64,000 nucleotides of DNA from RAM1 sp050247515 (GCA_050247515.1 JBFWUB010000012.1:62001-126000); one strand, 5' to 3'; shown: positions 41,228 through 50,493, counted from the first letter of the stretch. A program made the numbers and translations. Notes: generated by a model not told the origin, from the sequence alone.

Positions 41228-42008
41228 GGGCCGCCTCCTCGCCGAGATAGGCCTTGAGCACCAGCGGGTTATCGGCCACCTCAGCCGGCGTTCCCTGCGC
41301 GATCAACGAGCCAAAGTCCAGCACATAGACGCGGTCGGACAAGTCCATCACTACCTGCATATCGTGTTCGATCATCAGCACGGCAATCCCGAATTCGTCC
41401 CGGATGTCCAGAATGAACCGGGCAATGTCTTCTTTTTCTTCGCGGTTCATGCCCGCAACAATTTCATCCAGCAGCAAGAGCTTGGGTTCGCACGCCAGCG
41501 CACGCCCCAGCTCCACGCGTTTTTGCTGGCCGTACGCCAGTTGCGAAACCGTCTTGTCGCGCAGCTCCTCGATCTCCAGGAATTCGATGATCTGCTCCAC
41601 CTTTTCGCGTGCGGCTATTTCTTCGCGGCGTGGGCGTCCGAAGTACAACAGCGACTCCAGCACCGAGTAGCGAAAGTGGATGTGCCGACCCACCAGCAGG
41701 TTCTCTACCACCGTGCCATGGCGGAAAAGCGCCAGGTTCTGGAAGGTGCGGCCAATGCCCAGGCCCGCAAAATCCGACGACTTCAGGCCTGCGACGTCCT
41801 TGCCCTGGAACAGGATCTGGCCCTCACTGGGTGGCAACACGCCGCTGATCAGATTGAATGTGGTTGTCTTGCCTGCGCCGTTGGGGCCGATCAGGCTGAC
41901 AATCTCGCCGGGCATGACCTTCAGGCTCACGTCGTTGACGGCCTTGACCCCACCAAATCGCTTGGAAACCTGGCGGACCTCCAGCACGGGTTGCAGGTTG
42001 GCGCTCAT
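41220..42008 (-). CDS. livG: Branched-chain-type ABC transporter ATP-binding protein LivG
   Basis: A 262-residue ATPase: Walker A GPNGAGKTTTFNLISG, signature region LAYGQQKRVELGRALA, Walker B LLLLDEIVAGMN. The Asn-Arg after MN and the long A-loop insertion are typical of LivG. ATG 42008 overlaps the LivF stop as ATGA; GTG 42017 is an unlikely alternative. The start-stop overlap downstream with the ligase is eight bases. Confidence 0.93.
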   Translation of the reverse strand: MSANLQPVLEVRQVSKRFGGVKAVNDVSLKVMPGEIVSLIGPNGAGKTTTFNLISGVLPPSEGQILFQGKDVAGLKSSDFAGLGIGRTFQNLALFRHGTVVENLLVGRHIHFRYSVLESLLYFGRPRREEIAAREKVEQIIEFLEIEELRDKTVSQLAYGQQKRVELGRALACEPKLLLLDEIVAGMNREEKEDIARFILDIRDEFGIAVLMIEHDMQVVMDLSDRVYVLDFGSLIAQGTPAEVADNPLVLKAYLGEEAAHA

Positions 42009-42835
42009 GACAGCCACCTCTTGCGGCGCTTGTAGTGTTTCACGTCTTTCATGTGGGTGCGCCCGGCTTGTGACGACAGTCCGAGATAGAACTCGCGCAC
42101 GTCCTGGTTGCGACGCAGTTGCTCGCTGGTGCCGTCCAGCACCACGCGGCCGTTTTCAAGGATGTAGGCGTAGTCAGCTATCGCCAGCGCGCGGCTGGCG
42201 TTCTGCTCGACCAGCAGGATGGTCAGGCCCGAGGATTCACGCAGGCGCCGGATGGTGTTGAAGATTTCGGTGACGATCAACGGCGCCAGACCCAGCGACG
42301 GCTCGTCCAGAGCCAGCACCTTTGGCTGGCTCATCAGCGCACGGCCGATGGCCACCATTTGCTGCTCACCCCCGGACAGGTAGCCAGCGATCTGCTTGCG
42401 CCGGTCGGCCAGACGCGGGAACAGCTCGTACACGTAGTCACGCGCCTCGGCCAGGCGCGACGGGCCCTGCAGGTGGGCGCCCACGATGAGGTTTTCGTCC
42501 ACGGTGAGCGACGCAAACAGGCGGCGGCCTTCAGGCACCTGCACCATGCCGCGCTTGACGATCAGCGGCGCGGGGGCGCGTTCAACCGCCTCGCCGAACA
42601 GGTGGATCGAGCCCTTTTCGATTTCGCCGTCCTCGGCATCGAGCACGCCCGAGATCGCCTTGAGTACGCTGGACTTGCCGGCACCATTGGAGCCCAGCAG
42701 CGCCACGATCTGGCCGGGACGTACCTCCAGCGAAACGTCGCGCACGGCTTCGATGGCGCCGCCATACACGATCTGGATGTTGTGCACGGCCAGAGCAGGC
42801 GGTGCAGCGGGATTGGCATCAGGTGGTGCAGTCAT
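42005..42835 (-). CDS. livF: Branched-chain-type ABC transporter ATP-binding protein LivF
   Basis: A 276-residue ATPase: Walker A GSNGAGKSSVLKAISG, signature YLSGGEQQMVAIGRALMSQP, Walker B VLALDEPSLGLAP. A Pro/Ala-rich N-terminal extension of about 15 residues and an extended basic C-terminus (HYKRRKRWLS) are unusual for LivF. First gene of the Liv operon; operator C is 17 bases upstream. Confidence 0.93.
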   Translation of the reverse strand: MTAPPDANPAAPPALAVHNIQIVYGGAIEAVRDVSLEVRPGQIVALLGSNGAGKSSVLKAISGVLDAEDGEIEKGSIHLFGEAVERAPAPLIVKRGMVQVPEGRRLFASLTVDENLIVGAHLQGPSRLAEARDYVYELFPRLADRRKQIAGYLSGGEQQMVAIGRALMSQPKVLALDEPSLGLAPLIVTEIFNTIRRLRESSGLTILLVEQNASRALAIADYAYILENGRVVLDGTSEQLRRNQDVREFYLGLSSQAGRTHMKDVKHYKRRKRWLS

Positions 42836-42844
42836 CGTCTTGAA

Positions 42845-42865
42845 TAATTAGTCCGTCGCGTCGGT
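42845..42865. promoter_or_regulatory. TetR-type operator C, Liv operon promoter
   Basis: Core TCCGTC-GC-GTCGGT at 42852-42865, with TAATTA (42845-42850) on the gene-proximal side as a possible -10. Only 17 bases separate the core from the livF start, so the transcript leader is very short or the promoter element lies differently. Confidence 0.68.
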
Positions 42866-42911
42866 CTTTAGATTGAGCGAATTATTGAACAAAGGTAGGG
42901 AGCACTGCCAC

Positions 42912-44180
42912 CTAGGGCTTACCCGTAATGGCGGCCGGGGCGGCCAGCAGGTCCTTCAGCGCGATGGTTTCGTCAGCCAGGCGATCGGCATCAACTCGCA
43001 GCGGCTGGGCCAGCGCCCGGCGCACCAGCATGAAGTCGCCGGGGCGGTTCACCGCGTCCACCGCCAGCACGCGGTCGCCCTGCAGGTAAAACGCGCAAAA
43101 GCTGCGCGCCGCAACGCTGCCGCGCAGCACGCATCGGTCGTAGCCCTGCGACAAGCCAGCCATCTGCAGCTTGAGCTCGTACTGGTCGGACCAGAACCAG
43201 GGCACCGACCTGTTCGGCTTGGGCTTGTCACACAACCACGATGCGGCTGCGCGCGCCTGCTCCAGCGCATTGGGAACGGATTCAAGGCGCAGCTTGTGAC
43301 CGTACAGCGCATGCTGCTGCAGCGTGCAGTCGCCAGCGGCCACGATGTCGGGGTCGGCCGTGCGCGCCAGGTCATCCACCAGGATTCCGCCTTCGTCGGC
43401 CAGACCCGCGGCGCGCGCTGCCTCGATGTTTGGCAGCATGCCAATGCCTGCCACCACCATGTCGACTGCAAGGCGCTGGCCCGTGCTGCACACCACGGCG
43501 ACGATGCGGCCGCCCTCACACTCCACGCGCCCAATGCCTGTGCCGGTGAACACGGTCACACCGGCTTCACGGTGCACGTCTTCGTAAAACCGGGATACCT
43601 CGGGCCCGGCCACACGGGCCAGCACCCGCGGCTGCGCTTCCAGCACCGTCACGTCGGCGCCCTGCCCGCGCGCGGAGGCGGCGACCTCCAGCCCCACATA
43701 GCCCCCACCCACCACCACAACACGCGCACCGGGGCGCAACTCCTCTCGCATCGCGTCGGCATCCGCCAGGGCACGCAGGGTGAACAAGTTGGCTGGCGGG
43801 TGAGCCGGGTCAATACCCTCACACACCAGCGGCCGGGGCCGCCCGCCGGTGCACCAGGCGAGCTTTTCGTATGCGAGGGTGCTGCCGTCGGCCAGGGTTA
43901 CTTTGTGCGCGTTGCGGTCGATGGCCACCACGCGCACGCCCTGCACACGCTCCACGCGTGCCGCCTCATAGGCTGCGGCCGGCCGCAGCGCCAGCGACTC
44001 CACATCCGCCTTGCCCATCAAGTAGGCCTTGGACAACGGTGGCCGCTGGTACGGCACACCGGTTTCGTCGCCCAGCAGGACGATGCGACCGGCCCAGCCG
44101 CCCTGGCGGGCAGCGATGGCCAGTTCACCGCCGGCATGCCCGGCGCCCACAATGAGCAGTCCGCAGTGTTGTGTCTCCAT
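42912..44180 (-). CDS. NAD(P)/FAD-dependent oxidoreductase, ferredoxin reductase type
   Basis: A 422-residue pyridine-nucleotide-disulphide-fold reductase without the redox disulphide: FAD loop LLIVGAGHAGGELAIAARQG, NAD loop VVVVGGGYVGLEVAASARGQ, FAD-binding Asp in ADPDIVAAGDCTLQQH. The layout is that of putidaredoxin/rhodocoxin reductases, which pass electrons to [2Fe-2S] ferredoxins for P450s or Rieske oxygenases. ATG 44180 has AGGG five bases upstream; in-frame ATGs at 44201 and 44264 lie in or near the operator. Monocistronic and divergent from TetR; it may serve both the Rieske enzyme and the P450s of the left half. Confidence 0.88.
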   Translation of the reverse strand: METQHCGLLIVGAGHAGGELAIAARQGGWAGRIVLLGDETGVPYQRPPLSKAYLMGKADVESLALRPAAAYEAARVERVQGVRVVAIDRNAHKVTLADGSTLAYEKLAWCTGGRPRPLVCEGIDPAHPPANLFTLRALADADAMREELRPGARVVVVGGGYVGLEVAASARGQGADVTVLEAQPRVLARVAGPEVSRFYEDVHREAGVTVFTGTGIGRVECEGGRIVAVVCSTGQRLAVDMVVAGIGMLPNIEAARAAGLADEGGILVDDLARTADPDIVAAGDCTLQQHALYGHKLRLESVPNALEQARAAASWLCDKPKPNRSVPWFWSDQYELKLQMAGLSQGYDRCVLRGSVAARSFCAFYLQGDRVLAVDAVNRPGDFMLVRRALAQPLRVDADRLADETIALKDLLAAPAAITGKP

Positions 44181-44211
44181 GCTTACCCTAATTTGGTTCA
44201 TTCGGTCTTGC

Positions 44212-44232
44212 TTTATAGTCCGACACGTCGGT
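44212..44232. promoter_or_regulatory. TetR-type operator D with -10-like element
   Basis: Core TCCGAC-AC-GTCGGT at 44219-44232 between the reductase (minus) and TetR (plus) genes. TATAAA is read on the minus strand at 44212-44217. Almost identical to operator A. One copy could control both genes. Confidence 0.74.
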
Positions 44233-44313
44233 CTAACTATAAATCCATTGGACCGGATGTGCAAGGTGGCCGGCCCCGCCTGGGGCGGCCAGGGAGAACA
44301 CTGGAGCAGGACG

Positions 44314-44922
44314 ATGACGCGTGCACGCGCCGATGATTACGAAGACAAAAAGCAGGTCATTCTTGACAAGGCGGCGGCCTTGATCGCCCGCAAGGGGTTT
44401 GATGTGGCCACGATGATGGACGTGGCGAAAGCCTGCGGCACGTCCAAGTCACACCTGTACCACTACTTTCCCAGCAAGGAAGATCTGCTCTACGCCATCG
44501 TGCATGAACACATCACGCGCCAGGCGCAGGATCTCATGCGCATCGTGGCGCAGCCGCTGCCGGCGGAACAGCGTTTCGAGCAATTTGTGGACAGCTTCGT
44601 TCAAGGCGCGGCGCGCTCGCGCAACGAGCACCTGATGCTGATGAACGACATCAAGTACCTCCCCAAGCCGCAGCTGGACGAGATCCGCCGGATGGAAGTG
44701 GAGATGACCGAGCTGATGGAGTCCCTGCTGCGTGAGATCAACCCCGGATTGATGGCGCAGGAGCCCATGCAAAAGCCCTACGCCCTGCTGCTGTTCGGCA
44801 TGATGATCTGGACGTTTTCGTGGTACCGGCGCTCGGGCCCGATCACACCGGGGGAGCTGGCCCGGCGCATCGCCGACCTGTTCGTCAACGGCTTCAAGGC
44901 GCAGCCGCCCGGCCTCAGTTGA
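44314..44922 (+). CDS. TetR/AcrR family transcriptional regulator
   Basis: A 202-residue TetR protein. HTH: MMDVAKACGTSKSHLYHYFP with recognition helix KSHLYHYFPSKEDLL; the regulatory domain contains MNDIKYLPKPQLDEI. The closest of the three local paralogues to the TetR at 35638 (both start with DDYE followed by a K-rich helix). ATG 44314 is preceded by GGAG and AGGA. Operator D is 82 bases upstream. Its 3' end overlaps the convergent ligase by eight bases. Confidence 0.9.
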   Translation: MTRARADDYEDKKQVILDKAAALIARKGFDVATMMDVAKACGTSKSHLYHYFPSKEDLLYAIVHEHITRQAQDLMRIVAQPLPAEQRFEQFVDSFVQGAARSRNEHLMLMNDIKYLPKPQLDEIRRMEVEMTELMESLLREINPGLMAQEPMQKPYALLLFGMMIWTFSWYRRSGPITPGELARRIADLFVNGFKAQPPGLS

Positions 44923-46471
44923 CCGAACGCTGCTTGCCCTTCCAGTAAGGGTCGCGCAACACGTTCTTCATGATCTTGCCTGCCCCCGACAGCGGCAGCG
45001 CATCGCGGAACTCCACCCGGCGCGGGCACTTGTAATTGGCAATATGCTCACGGCAGTGGGCGATGATCTCGTCTGCGGTCACCGTCTTGCCGTCCTTGAG
45101 CGTCACCACAGCCAGCACGGCCTCGCCCCATTTCTCGTCGGGCACACCGATCACTGCGCATTCCCGCACTGACGGGTGGGCATGCACGGCGTTCTCGACC
45201 TCCTTCGAATAGATGTTCTCGCCGCCGCTGATGATCATGTCCTTCACGCGGTCAACGATGTAGACGAAGCCGTCCTCGTCCATCCAGGCACCGTCGCCGG
45301 TGTGCATCCAGCCGTTACGGATGGCCGCGGCCGTAGCTTCGGGCTTGTTCCAGTAGCCCAGCATGACCTGTGCGCCACGAACGGCGATCTCGCCGGGCGT
45401 GCCGCGCGGTACCTCGTTGCCGTCCAGGTCCACGATCTTGAGATCAACGCCGTAGGACGCCCGGCCCGCCGCTGCCCGCTTGGCCTTGCCATGGTCGCCG
45501 TCGAAATGAAAGCGCCAGGGCAGGCTGACCGTCAGCGCGGCCGTTTCAGTCATGCCGTAGCCCTGGATGAACTCCCACGACGGCAGCTTTGCAATCGCCG
45601 CCGCCAGCACGGCGTCGGGCATGGGGGATGCACCATATTCGCAGTAACGCACACTGGTCAGGTCGTACCGGTCGAAATCCGGATGGTTCAACATCATGTT
45701 GATCATGGTGGGCACGAACAGCACGTAGTTGATCCTGTGCGTCTGGATGGCTTCGAACGCCAGCATCGCGTCGAACTTGGGCAGGCACACATGCGTGCCG
45801 CCGGCCAGCGTAAGCGCAAACGCCGGGGACGCACCGGCCAGATGGAACAACCCGGCGGAGTGCATGTAGACCGTCTGGTCGCTGAAATGAAGCGTGGCAA
45901 TCCAGTTGACAGACGCGGCCATGAAGTTGGTGTGCGACAGCATCACCCCCTTGGGGTTACCGGTGGTGCCGCCGGTGTAGTAGATGCCGCACAGCTCGTC
46001 ATTACGCCCGCAGTCGTCGACCATGGGGGCGTGGCCGGCGATCATGGCTTCCCAGGCATGCATGCCCGCCGGTGTGGCCTCGTCGCCCATGTGCACCACA
46101 TGTGGCATGGTGTGGCCCGCCAGCAGCTGCGGTACCTGCGCGCTAAAGTTGTCGTCCACCACAAGGGCTGCGCATTGCGCATCGGTCAGGCTGTAGACGT
46201 TCTCGGGCACGGCCCAGCGCGTGTTCAGCGGCACCAGCACTAGGCGGGCCCAGGCTGCCGCAAAAAACAGCTCAACGTAGTTGTCGCTGTTCAGCGCCAA
46301 CACGGCCAGGCGGTCCCCCGGCTGCAGGCCGAGTGCGCGCAGCCCGGCGGCCAGCCGCGGCACCCGTTCGCCGATCTCGCCCCAGCGGCGCTTGCGGCCG
46401 TTGTAAATGGTGGCTGTGAAGCGGTGGCGCGTCTGCACCGCGCGGGTCAGGGCTTGGGTCAGTTGCATCAT
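44915..46471 (-). CDS. AMP-dependent acyl-CoA synthetase
   Basis: A 518-residue ligase: IYYTGGTTGNPKGVMLSHTN (P-loop), QGYGMTETAALT, GDGAWMDEDGFVYIVDRVKD and the terminal catalytic Lys in LSGAGKIMKNVL. Shorter than the FadD15-like enzyme at 39365, resembling medium-chain or LvaE-type ligases. ATG 46471 (AGGA eight bases before) is preferred; ATG 46477 is two residues longer. Last gene of the TRAP/kinase operon 52026-44915, hence likely activates the acid imported by that TRAP system before phosphorylation by the kinase. Confidence 0.9.
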   Translation of the reverse strand: MMQLTQALTRAVQTRHRFTATIYNGRKRRWGEIGERVPRLAAGLRALGLQPGDRLAVLALNSDNYVELFFAAAWARLVLVPLNTRWAVPENVYSLTDAQCAALVVDDNFSAQVPQLLAGHTMPHVVHMGDEATPAGMHAWEAMIAGHAPMVDDCGRNDELCGIYYTGGTTGNPKGVMLSHTNFMAASVNWIATLHFSDQTVYMHSAGLFHLAGASPAFALTLAGGTHVCLPKFDAMLAFEAIQTHRINYVLFVPTMINMMLNHPDFDRYDLTSVRYCEYGASPMPDAVLAAAIAKLPSWEFIQGYGMTETAALTVSLPWRFHFDGDHGKAKRAAAGRASYGVDLKIVDLDGNEVPRGTPGEIAVRGAQVMLGYWNKPEATAAAIRNGWMHTGDGAWMDEDGFVYIVDRVKDMIISGGENIYSKEVENAVHAHPSVRECAVIGVPDEKWGEAVLAVVTLKDGKTVTADEIIAHCREHIANYKCPRRVEFRDALPLSGAGKIMKNVLRDPYWKGKQRSVN

Positions 46472-46490
46472 GGCCATTGTCCTGCAGCCA

Positions 46491-47606
46491 TCAGAGGGCG
46501 GGAAAGCGCTGCGGCGCCGGGTACTGCGCATAGCCCTGTGCTACGCCGTATTCGCTGATGCCGATGCCGGTTTGCCCCTCGGTGGTGACACGCACCACAT
46601 GGTCCGACAGCGTGCGGGCACGCTCCCGCGTGAGGGCGTCGTCAAGGTTCCAAACGTCATGGCCTTCGCCATAGGGCCCGCGGTCGTCCCCATGGTTCCA
46701 GCCGCCAAAGCCGCCGTACAGGCCGCCTTTGAGGTAATAGCGCGTGGGCAGCGCCTGCAGCGACAGCACGCGCGGCGGGCCTTCTTCAAAGTCCAGTTGC
46801 AGCGTGGCGCTGGCCATGCTCTGGCCCAGCGGATCGTCAGCCCAGGTGATGCCATGGCTGGCCGACACAGCCTCGCGCTTTCGCACGCTGCCATCGGGCT
46901 GGCGGACGAACTCGGCACCCGACAGGTAATACGGTTTGCCGGCTTCACGTTCCTTCATGAAGATCGACACACCCACCGTTTCGCACTGGAACATGGACCA
47001 GGTCCAGAAGAAGTTGGTGTGCTGCTGCATAGGTGGGTTGGCAAAGTCGGTGCGCATTTCCGAACGGATGCCCCACGACCGGTCGCGCTGGCCCCACCAG
47101 GTGGCGGGCGTGAGCTCATGGTGCTGGCCGTTGATCACCAGCCAGCCGCTGTAGCGGCCCAGCTGCGCCACGCGCGCCAGGTCTTCTTCCACCACGCCCT
47201 TGCGCTCGCGAAAGCTCTGCTTTTCCTGCGCGGCCGGAAAGCTCGCTTCAAACACCAGGTCAAACGAAATGCCTGAAGCATTGTCGTCCAGCGTCAGCCG
47301 GTGCTGCTGCAGGCCCTGCACCATCTGCAGGCGCAGCGGCCCCACCGCCGTTTCCAGCGGGTTGTTGCCCAGCCGGCGAGAGGCGCGGAAGTTGTGCTGC
47401 TGGCGACCGACCGTCACACCCGCAAAGCAGTCCATCACGCCCCGGTTGGGGTAATAGCCCAGCCCGATGTCGATCAGTAGCGGTGTGCCATCCACAGGGT
47501 GTGCGGTGTACCAGTAGCGCTCGGTAAAGCGCGGGTCGCCGTTGCCCGCCTGGGCGAAGGTGCCGGGGGTCTGGTGACCCAGCAGGTCGTCTTGGGGTGT
47601 CAGCAT
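46491..47606 (-). CDS. CrtC/AttH-like lipocalin-fold protein (hypothetical)
   Basis: A 371-residue protein of uncertain family. ATWWGQRDRSWGIR near residue 175 and the aromatic, beta-rich composition resemble the AttH/CrtC (carotenoid hydratase, hydroxyneurosporene synthase) superfamily, which makes two lipocalin-like barrels. No signal peptide. CrtC-type proteins add water to isolated C=C bonds of terpenoids, so a hydratase role on a hydrophobic intermediate is possible, but the catalytic residues cannot be assigned. Between the kinase-partner gene and the ligase in the TRAP operon. Confidence 0.62.
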   Translation of the reverse strand: MLTPQDDLLGHQTPGTFAQAGNGDPRFTERYWYTAHPVDGTPLLIDIGLGYYPNRGVMDCFAGVTVGRQQHNFRASRRLGNNPLETAVGPLRLQMVQGLQQHRLTLDDNASGISFDLVFEASFPAAQEKQSFRERKGVVEEDLARVAQLGRYSGWLVINGQHHELTPATWWGQRDRSWGIRSEMRTDFANPPMQQHTNFFWTWSMFQCETVGVSIFMKEREAGKPYYLSGAEFVRQPDGSVRKREAVSASHGITWADDPLGQSMASATLQLDFEEGPPRVLSLQALPTRYYLKGGLYGGFGGWNHGDDRGPYGEGHDVWNLDDALTRERARTLSDHVVRVTTEGQTGIGISEYGVAQGYAQYPAPQRFPAL

Positions 47607-47631
47607 GGTGTTCTTTCGTGGGCAGGCGGGT

Positions 47632-48102
47632 TCAGGGCCTGGCGGCGGAGGTCATGGCGCCAAAATCGGTCAGCGGTATCAGCTTGCGCTGGATGATGAG
47701 CTGCTCGCGCATGGCCTGGCGCAGGATGGCGTCCAGCTCGGCCTGAAGCGGCCGGGCCAGCGTAGCGCCGGCGTCAAAGAGCCAGTCGGTCAACTGCATC
47801 AGTTGCGCTTGGGCGCCTTGCAGTGCGTCGTCATCCCCGCTGGCAGGCGGCGTTTCGGGCAAGCACAGATCCGCACCCGCGCGCGCCACTGCCGCCCTGA
47901 AGTCCGCGCAGGCCTGCAGCAGCACCGCGGTCTGCTGCGCCACGGCATCGGGCGACCACACGGCCATGGTCTCGAGCTTGCCCAGGATGTCCTGGACGGC
48001 CGCCAGCTGGCCGCGCGCATGGTCGGTGTGCAGCTCGGGCCGCACATTGTCATCCAGCGTTCGACGCAGCGCCTGGACCAGTTGGGACAAGGCAATGTTC
48101 AT
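47632..48102 (-). CDS. Small helical protein, possible LvaB/DUF6285-type kinase partner
   Basis: A 156-residue all-helical protein (LVQALRRTLDDNVRPELHTD ... LGKLETMAVWSPDAVAQQTA). I do not recognise a catalytic motif. Its start overlaps the kinase stop by ATGA. In the levulinate pathway of Pseudomonas putida, the kinase LvaA needs a small partner, LvaB, encoded next to it; size and position fit, with a weak resemblance to DUF6285. Assignment is by context. Confidence 0.55.
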   Translation of the reverse strand: MNIALSQLVQALRRTLDDNVRPELHTDHARGQLAAVQDILGKLETMAVWSPDAVAQQTAVLLQACADFRAAVARAGADLCLPETPPASGDDDALQGAQAQLMQLTDWLFDAGATLARPLQAELDAILRQAMREQLIIQRKLIPLTDFGAMTSAARP

Positions 48103-49172
48103 TCAACAGCCACCGTGATCAGGCGGTTGAGCTCCAGCAGGGTGGACGCCAGCTGAAAGCCCATGGAAGCCATTCGCACATCACGCGCCCGCCCCAACGC
48201 CACGCGCTGGGTTGCGCCCATGAGCATGGCGGCGCTCTTGAACAGGCCCAGCACCTCGTAGTAGCGGATCACGTCCGGGCGCAATGTAACGCCCGCGCGT
48301 TGTGCGTAGCGCCGATTGAAGGTTTCGCGGTCAATCAGGCCACCGATGCGGGGGCTGCCCGCCGCAAAAACGCGCAGGCCAGCCCAGGCTATGTCTTCCA
48401 GCGGGTCACCGGCATGCACCAGCTCCCAGTCGAGGATGGCGGTGATGTGGCCGTGTTCCTGCAGGAAGTTGCCCACGCGGAAGTCCCCGTGAACGATGGT
48501 GACCCGCTCGGCCACCGGGGCTTCTCGGTCCAGCCAGCGCATGGCATGGTGCATCTGGGGCGGCACCGGCGCGCGCGGCGCATCCAGCATGCCCACGTGG
48601 CGCGCCCAGTGGCGTACCTGGTCGCGGGCCACCGATTCCGGCCGCGCCACGCCCCACAGCTGCCCCAGCGGCGTGGCGCGCCAGTCCACCTGGTGCAGCG
48701 CCGCCATGGCATCGGTGAATTCGCGCGACAGCGACTCGTTGTGCGCGGCGTCACGCTGCTCGGCGTTGCCCTTCCAGGGCATGGGCGTGTCACCCGCAAC
48801 GCGCCCGGTTATCAGGAACGGCGCACCGATGATGGCGGCGTCGTCGCTGTACGCATGGACCCGGGGAACGGGCAGGCCGGGCACTTCCTGCAATGCAGCC
48901 AGCACCAGGTATTCGGGCTGCGCCTGGTATGGTGCCAGCAGGCCGCGGGGGTCGCCAATGCGCAGGATCAGGTCCAGCGTGCGCGCGCCACCGGCGTGCT
49001 GCAGCGCAGCCGTGCAACCCAGCGTCACCCACGAAAAGCCCGCAGGAAAGCGGCGCCAGCCCGACAACTGAACCTGGCTTTGCCATTGCGCCTGCAAAAA
49101 GGCCTCCAGTCGCGGCCCCAGGTTTTCAGGCGCAAGGTCCAGCGCCAACGGGGGAATCGACATATCGGTCAT
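48099..49172 (-). CDS. Phosphotransferase family protein (LvaA/ACAD10-like APH-fold kinase)
   Basis: A 357-residue aminoglycoside-phosphotransferase-fold kinase: VTIVHGDFRVGNFLQEHG (Brenner-type catalytic HGD) and ITAILDWELVHAGDPLEDIA (metal-binding DWE). The ACAD10/LvaA branch phosphorylates the hydroxyl of 4-hydroxyacyl-CoA so that a dehydrogenase can remove it. ATG 49172 lies ten bases after the dctM stop; a GTG at 49190 would overlap it. The following small gene and the acyl-CoA ligase match the Lva layout. Implies a 4-hydroxy (gamma) acid intermediate. Confidence 0.84.
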   Translation of the reverse strand: MTDMSIPPLALDLAPENLGPRLEAFLQAQWQSQVQLSGWRRFPAGFSWVTLGCTAALQHAGGARTLDLILRIGDPRGLLAPYQAQPEYLVLAALQEVPGLPVPRVHAYSDDAAIIGAPFLITGRVAGDTPMPWKGNAEQRDAAHNESLSREFTDAMAALHQVDWRATPLGQLWGVARPESVARDQVRHWARHVGMLDAPRAPVPPQMHHAMRWLDREAPVAERVTIVHGDFRVGNFLQEHGHITAILDWELVHAGDPLEDIAWAGLRVFAAGSPRIGGLIDRETFNRRYAQRAGVTLRPDVIRYYEVLGLFKSAAMLMGATQRVALGRARDVRMASMGFQLASTLLELNRLITVAVE

Positions 49173-49182
49173 TGGTTCACAA

Positions 49183-50490
49183 TCATCCACTGGCCGCCTT
49201 GAACATCAGCTGCGGCAACCACAACGAGAGCGCCGGCACGGCCGCAATCAGCAGCACACGCGCAAGGTCAACCACGATGAAGGGAATGACGCCCCGGATG
49301 ACCGTCATCATCTGGATGTCGGGCATGACCGAGCGGATGACAAACAGGTTGACGCCGATGGGCGGCGTGATCAGGCCGATCTCCACCACCACCACGATCA
49401 GGATGCCGAACCAGACGGGGTCGTAGCCCATGGCCTTGATGATGGGAAAGAAGATAGGCACGGTCAGCAGGATCATGGACAGGCTTTCGAGAACGCAGCC
49501 CAGCACCAGGTAGACCAGGATCATCAGCAGGACGATGCCGAGATTGGGCAGGCCACTGCCCTGCACCACTTTCAACAACCCCTCGTGCACTCCGGTGATG
49601 TTGACGAATTCTCCAAACAACGCCGCGCCCAGGATGATGCCGAACATCATGGCCGACGTACGCGCCGTGTCCGCAAAGATGTCATAGATGTCTGCCAGCT
49701 TCAGGCTGTGGCGCGACAGTGCGAACAGCAGCGCCGACACTGCGCCAATACCGGACGCCTCGATCGACGTGAAGAAGCCGCCGTAGATGCCGCCCATCAC
49801 CACGCCAAAGATCACCAGCACCGGCCACAGCGAGCGCAGCAGCGCGGACGTGTCCATTTTTTCCGCCTCGTCGGCCAGCGGCGCCACGGCGGGGTTGCGC
49901 CACACGCTGTACTTCACCGCCGCCATGTAGCCCACGATGGCGATGAGGCCGGGCACGATGCCCGCGGCGAACAGCATGCCGATGTGCGTCTGGGTCGCCA
50001 CGCCATACACCACCATGATGATGGACGGCGGGATCAATATGCCGAGCGTGCCACCTGCGGCCACAGCGGCGGAGGAAAGTGAATCACCGTAACCCAGCTT
50101 GCGCATCGCCGGGATAGCCACCTTGCCCATCGTGGCCGCCGTGGCAACGCTGGAGCCACAGATGGCGCCGAAGCCGCCACAGGCCGCCACGGTGGCCATG
50201 GCCAAGCCTCCGCGACGCCGTCCGATGATGGCCTGCGCTGCCCGGAACAGGTCGCCGGAGATGCCCGCCCCCGCCACCAGGTTGCCCATCAGCACGAACA
50301 GGGGCAACACAATCAGCGTATAGACCAGCGTGGAGTCACGCGTGATGTTGGCCACCATGCTGAGGGCGGGCGTCCAACCGCTGATCAGGATAACGCCGCC
50401 AAAACCCACCAGCCCGAGCGCGGTGGCAATGGGCACCTGCACCAGGATCAGTGCGAAGGCGATGAAGAATCCGAGAAGGGTAGCGGTCAT
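49183..50490 (-). CDS. dctM: TRAP transporter large permease (DctM type)
   Basis: A 435-residue polytopic protein beginning MTATLLGFFIAFALILVQVP with MRKLGYGDSLSSAAVAAGGT and GILIPPSIIMVVYGVATQTH. It is a close relative of the DctM at 9931-11229 (same motifs in the same order), indicating duplication of the TRAP system. Small-permease stop lies 3 bases upstream of its ATG. Operon leads on to the kinase. Confidence 0.93.
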   Translation of the reverse strand: MTATLLGFFIAFALILVQVPIATALGLVGFGGVILISGWTPALSMVANITRDSTLVYTLIVLPLFVLMGNLVAGAGISGDLFRAAQAIIGRRRGGLAMATVAACGGFGAICGSSVATAATMGKVAIPAMRKLGYGDSLSSAAVAAGGTLGILIPPSIIMVVYGVATQTHIGMLFAAGIVPGLIAIVGYMAAVKYSVWRNPAVAPLADEAEKMDTSALLRSLWPVLVIFGVVMGGIYGGFFTSIEASGIGAVSALLFALSRHSLKLADIYDIFADTARTSAMMFGIILGAALFGEFVNITGVHEGLLKVVQGSGLPNLGIVLLMILVYLVLGCVLESLSMILLTVPIFFPIIKAMGYDPVWFGILIVVVVEIGLITPPIGVNLFVIRSVMPDIQMMTVIRGVIPFIVVDLARVLLIAAVPALSLWLPQLMFKAASG

Positions 50491-50493
50491 GAA

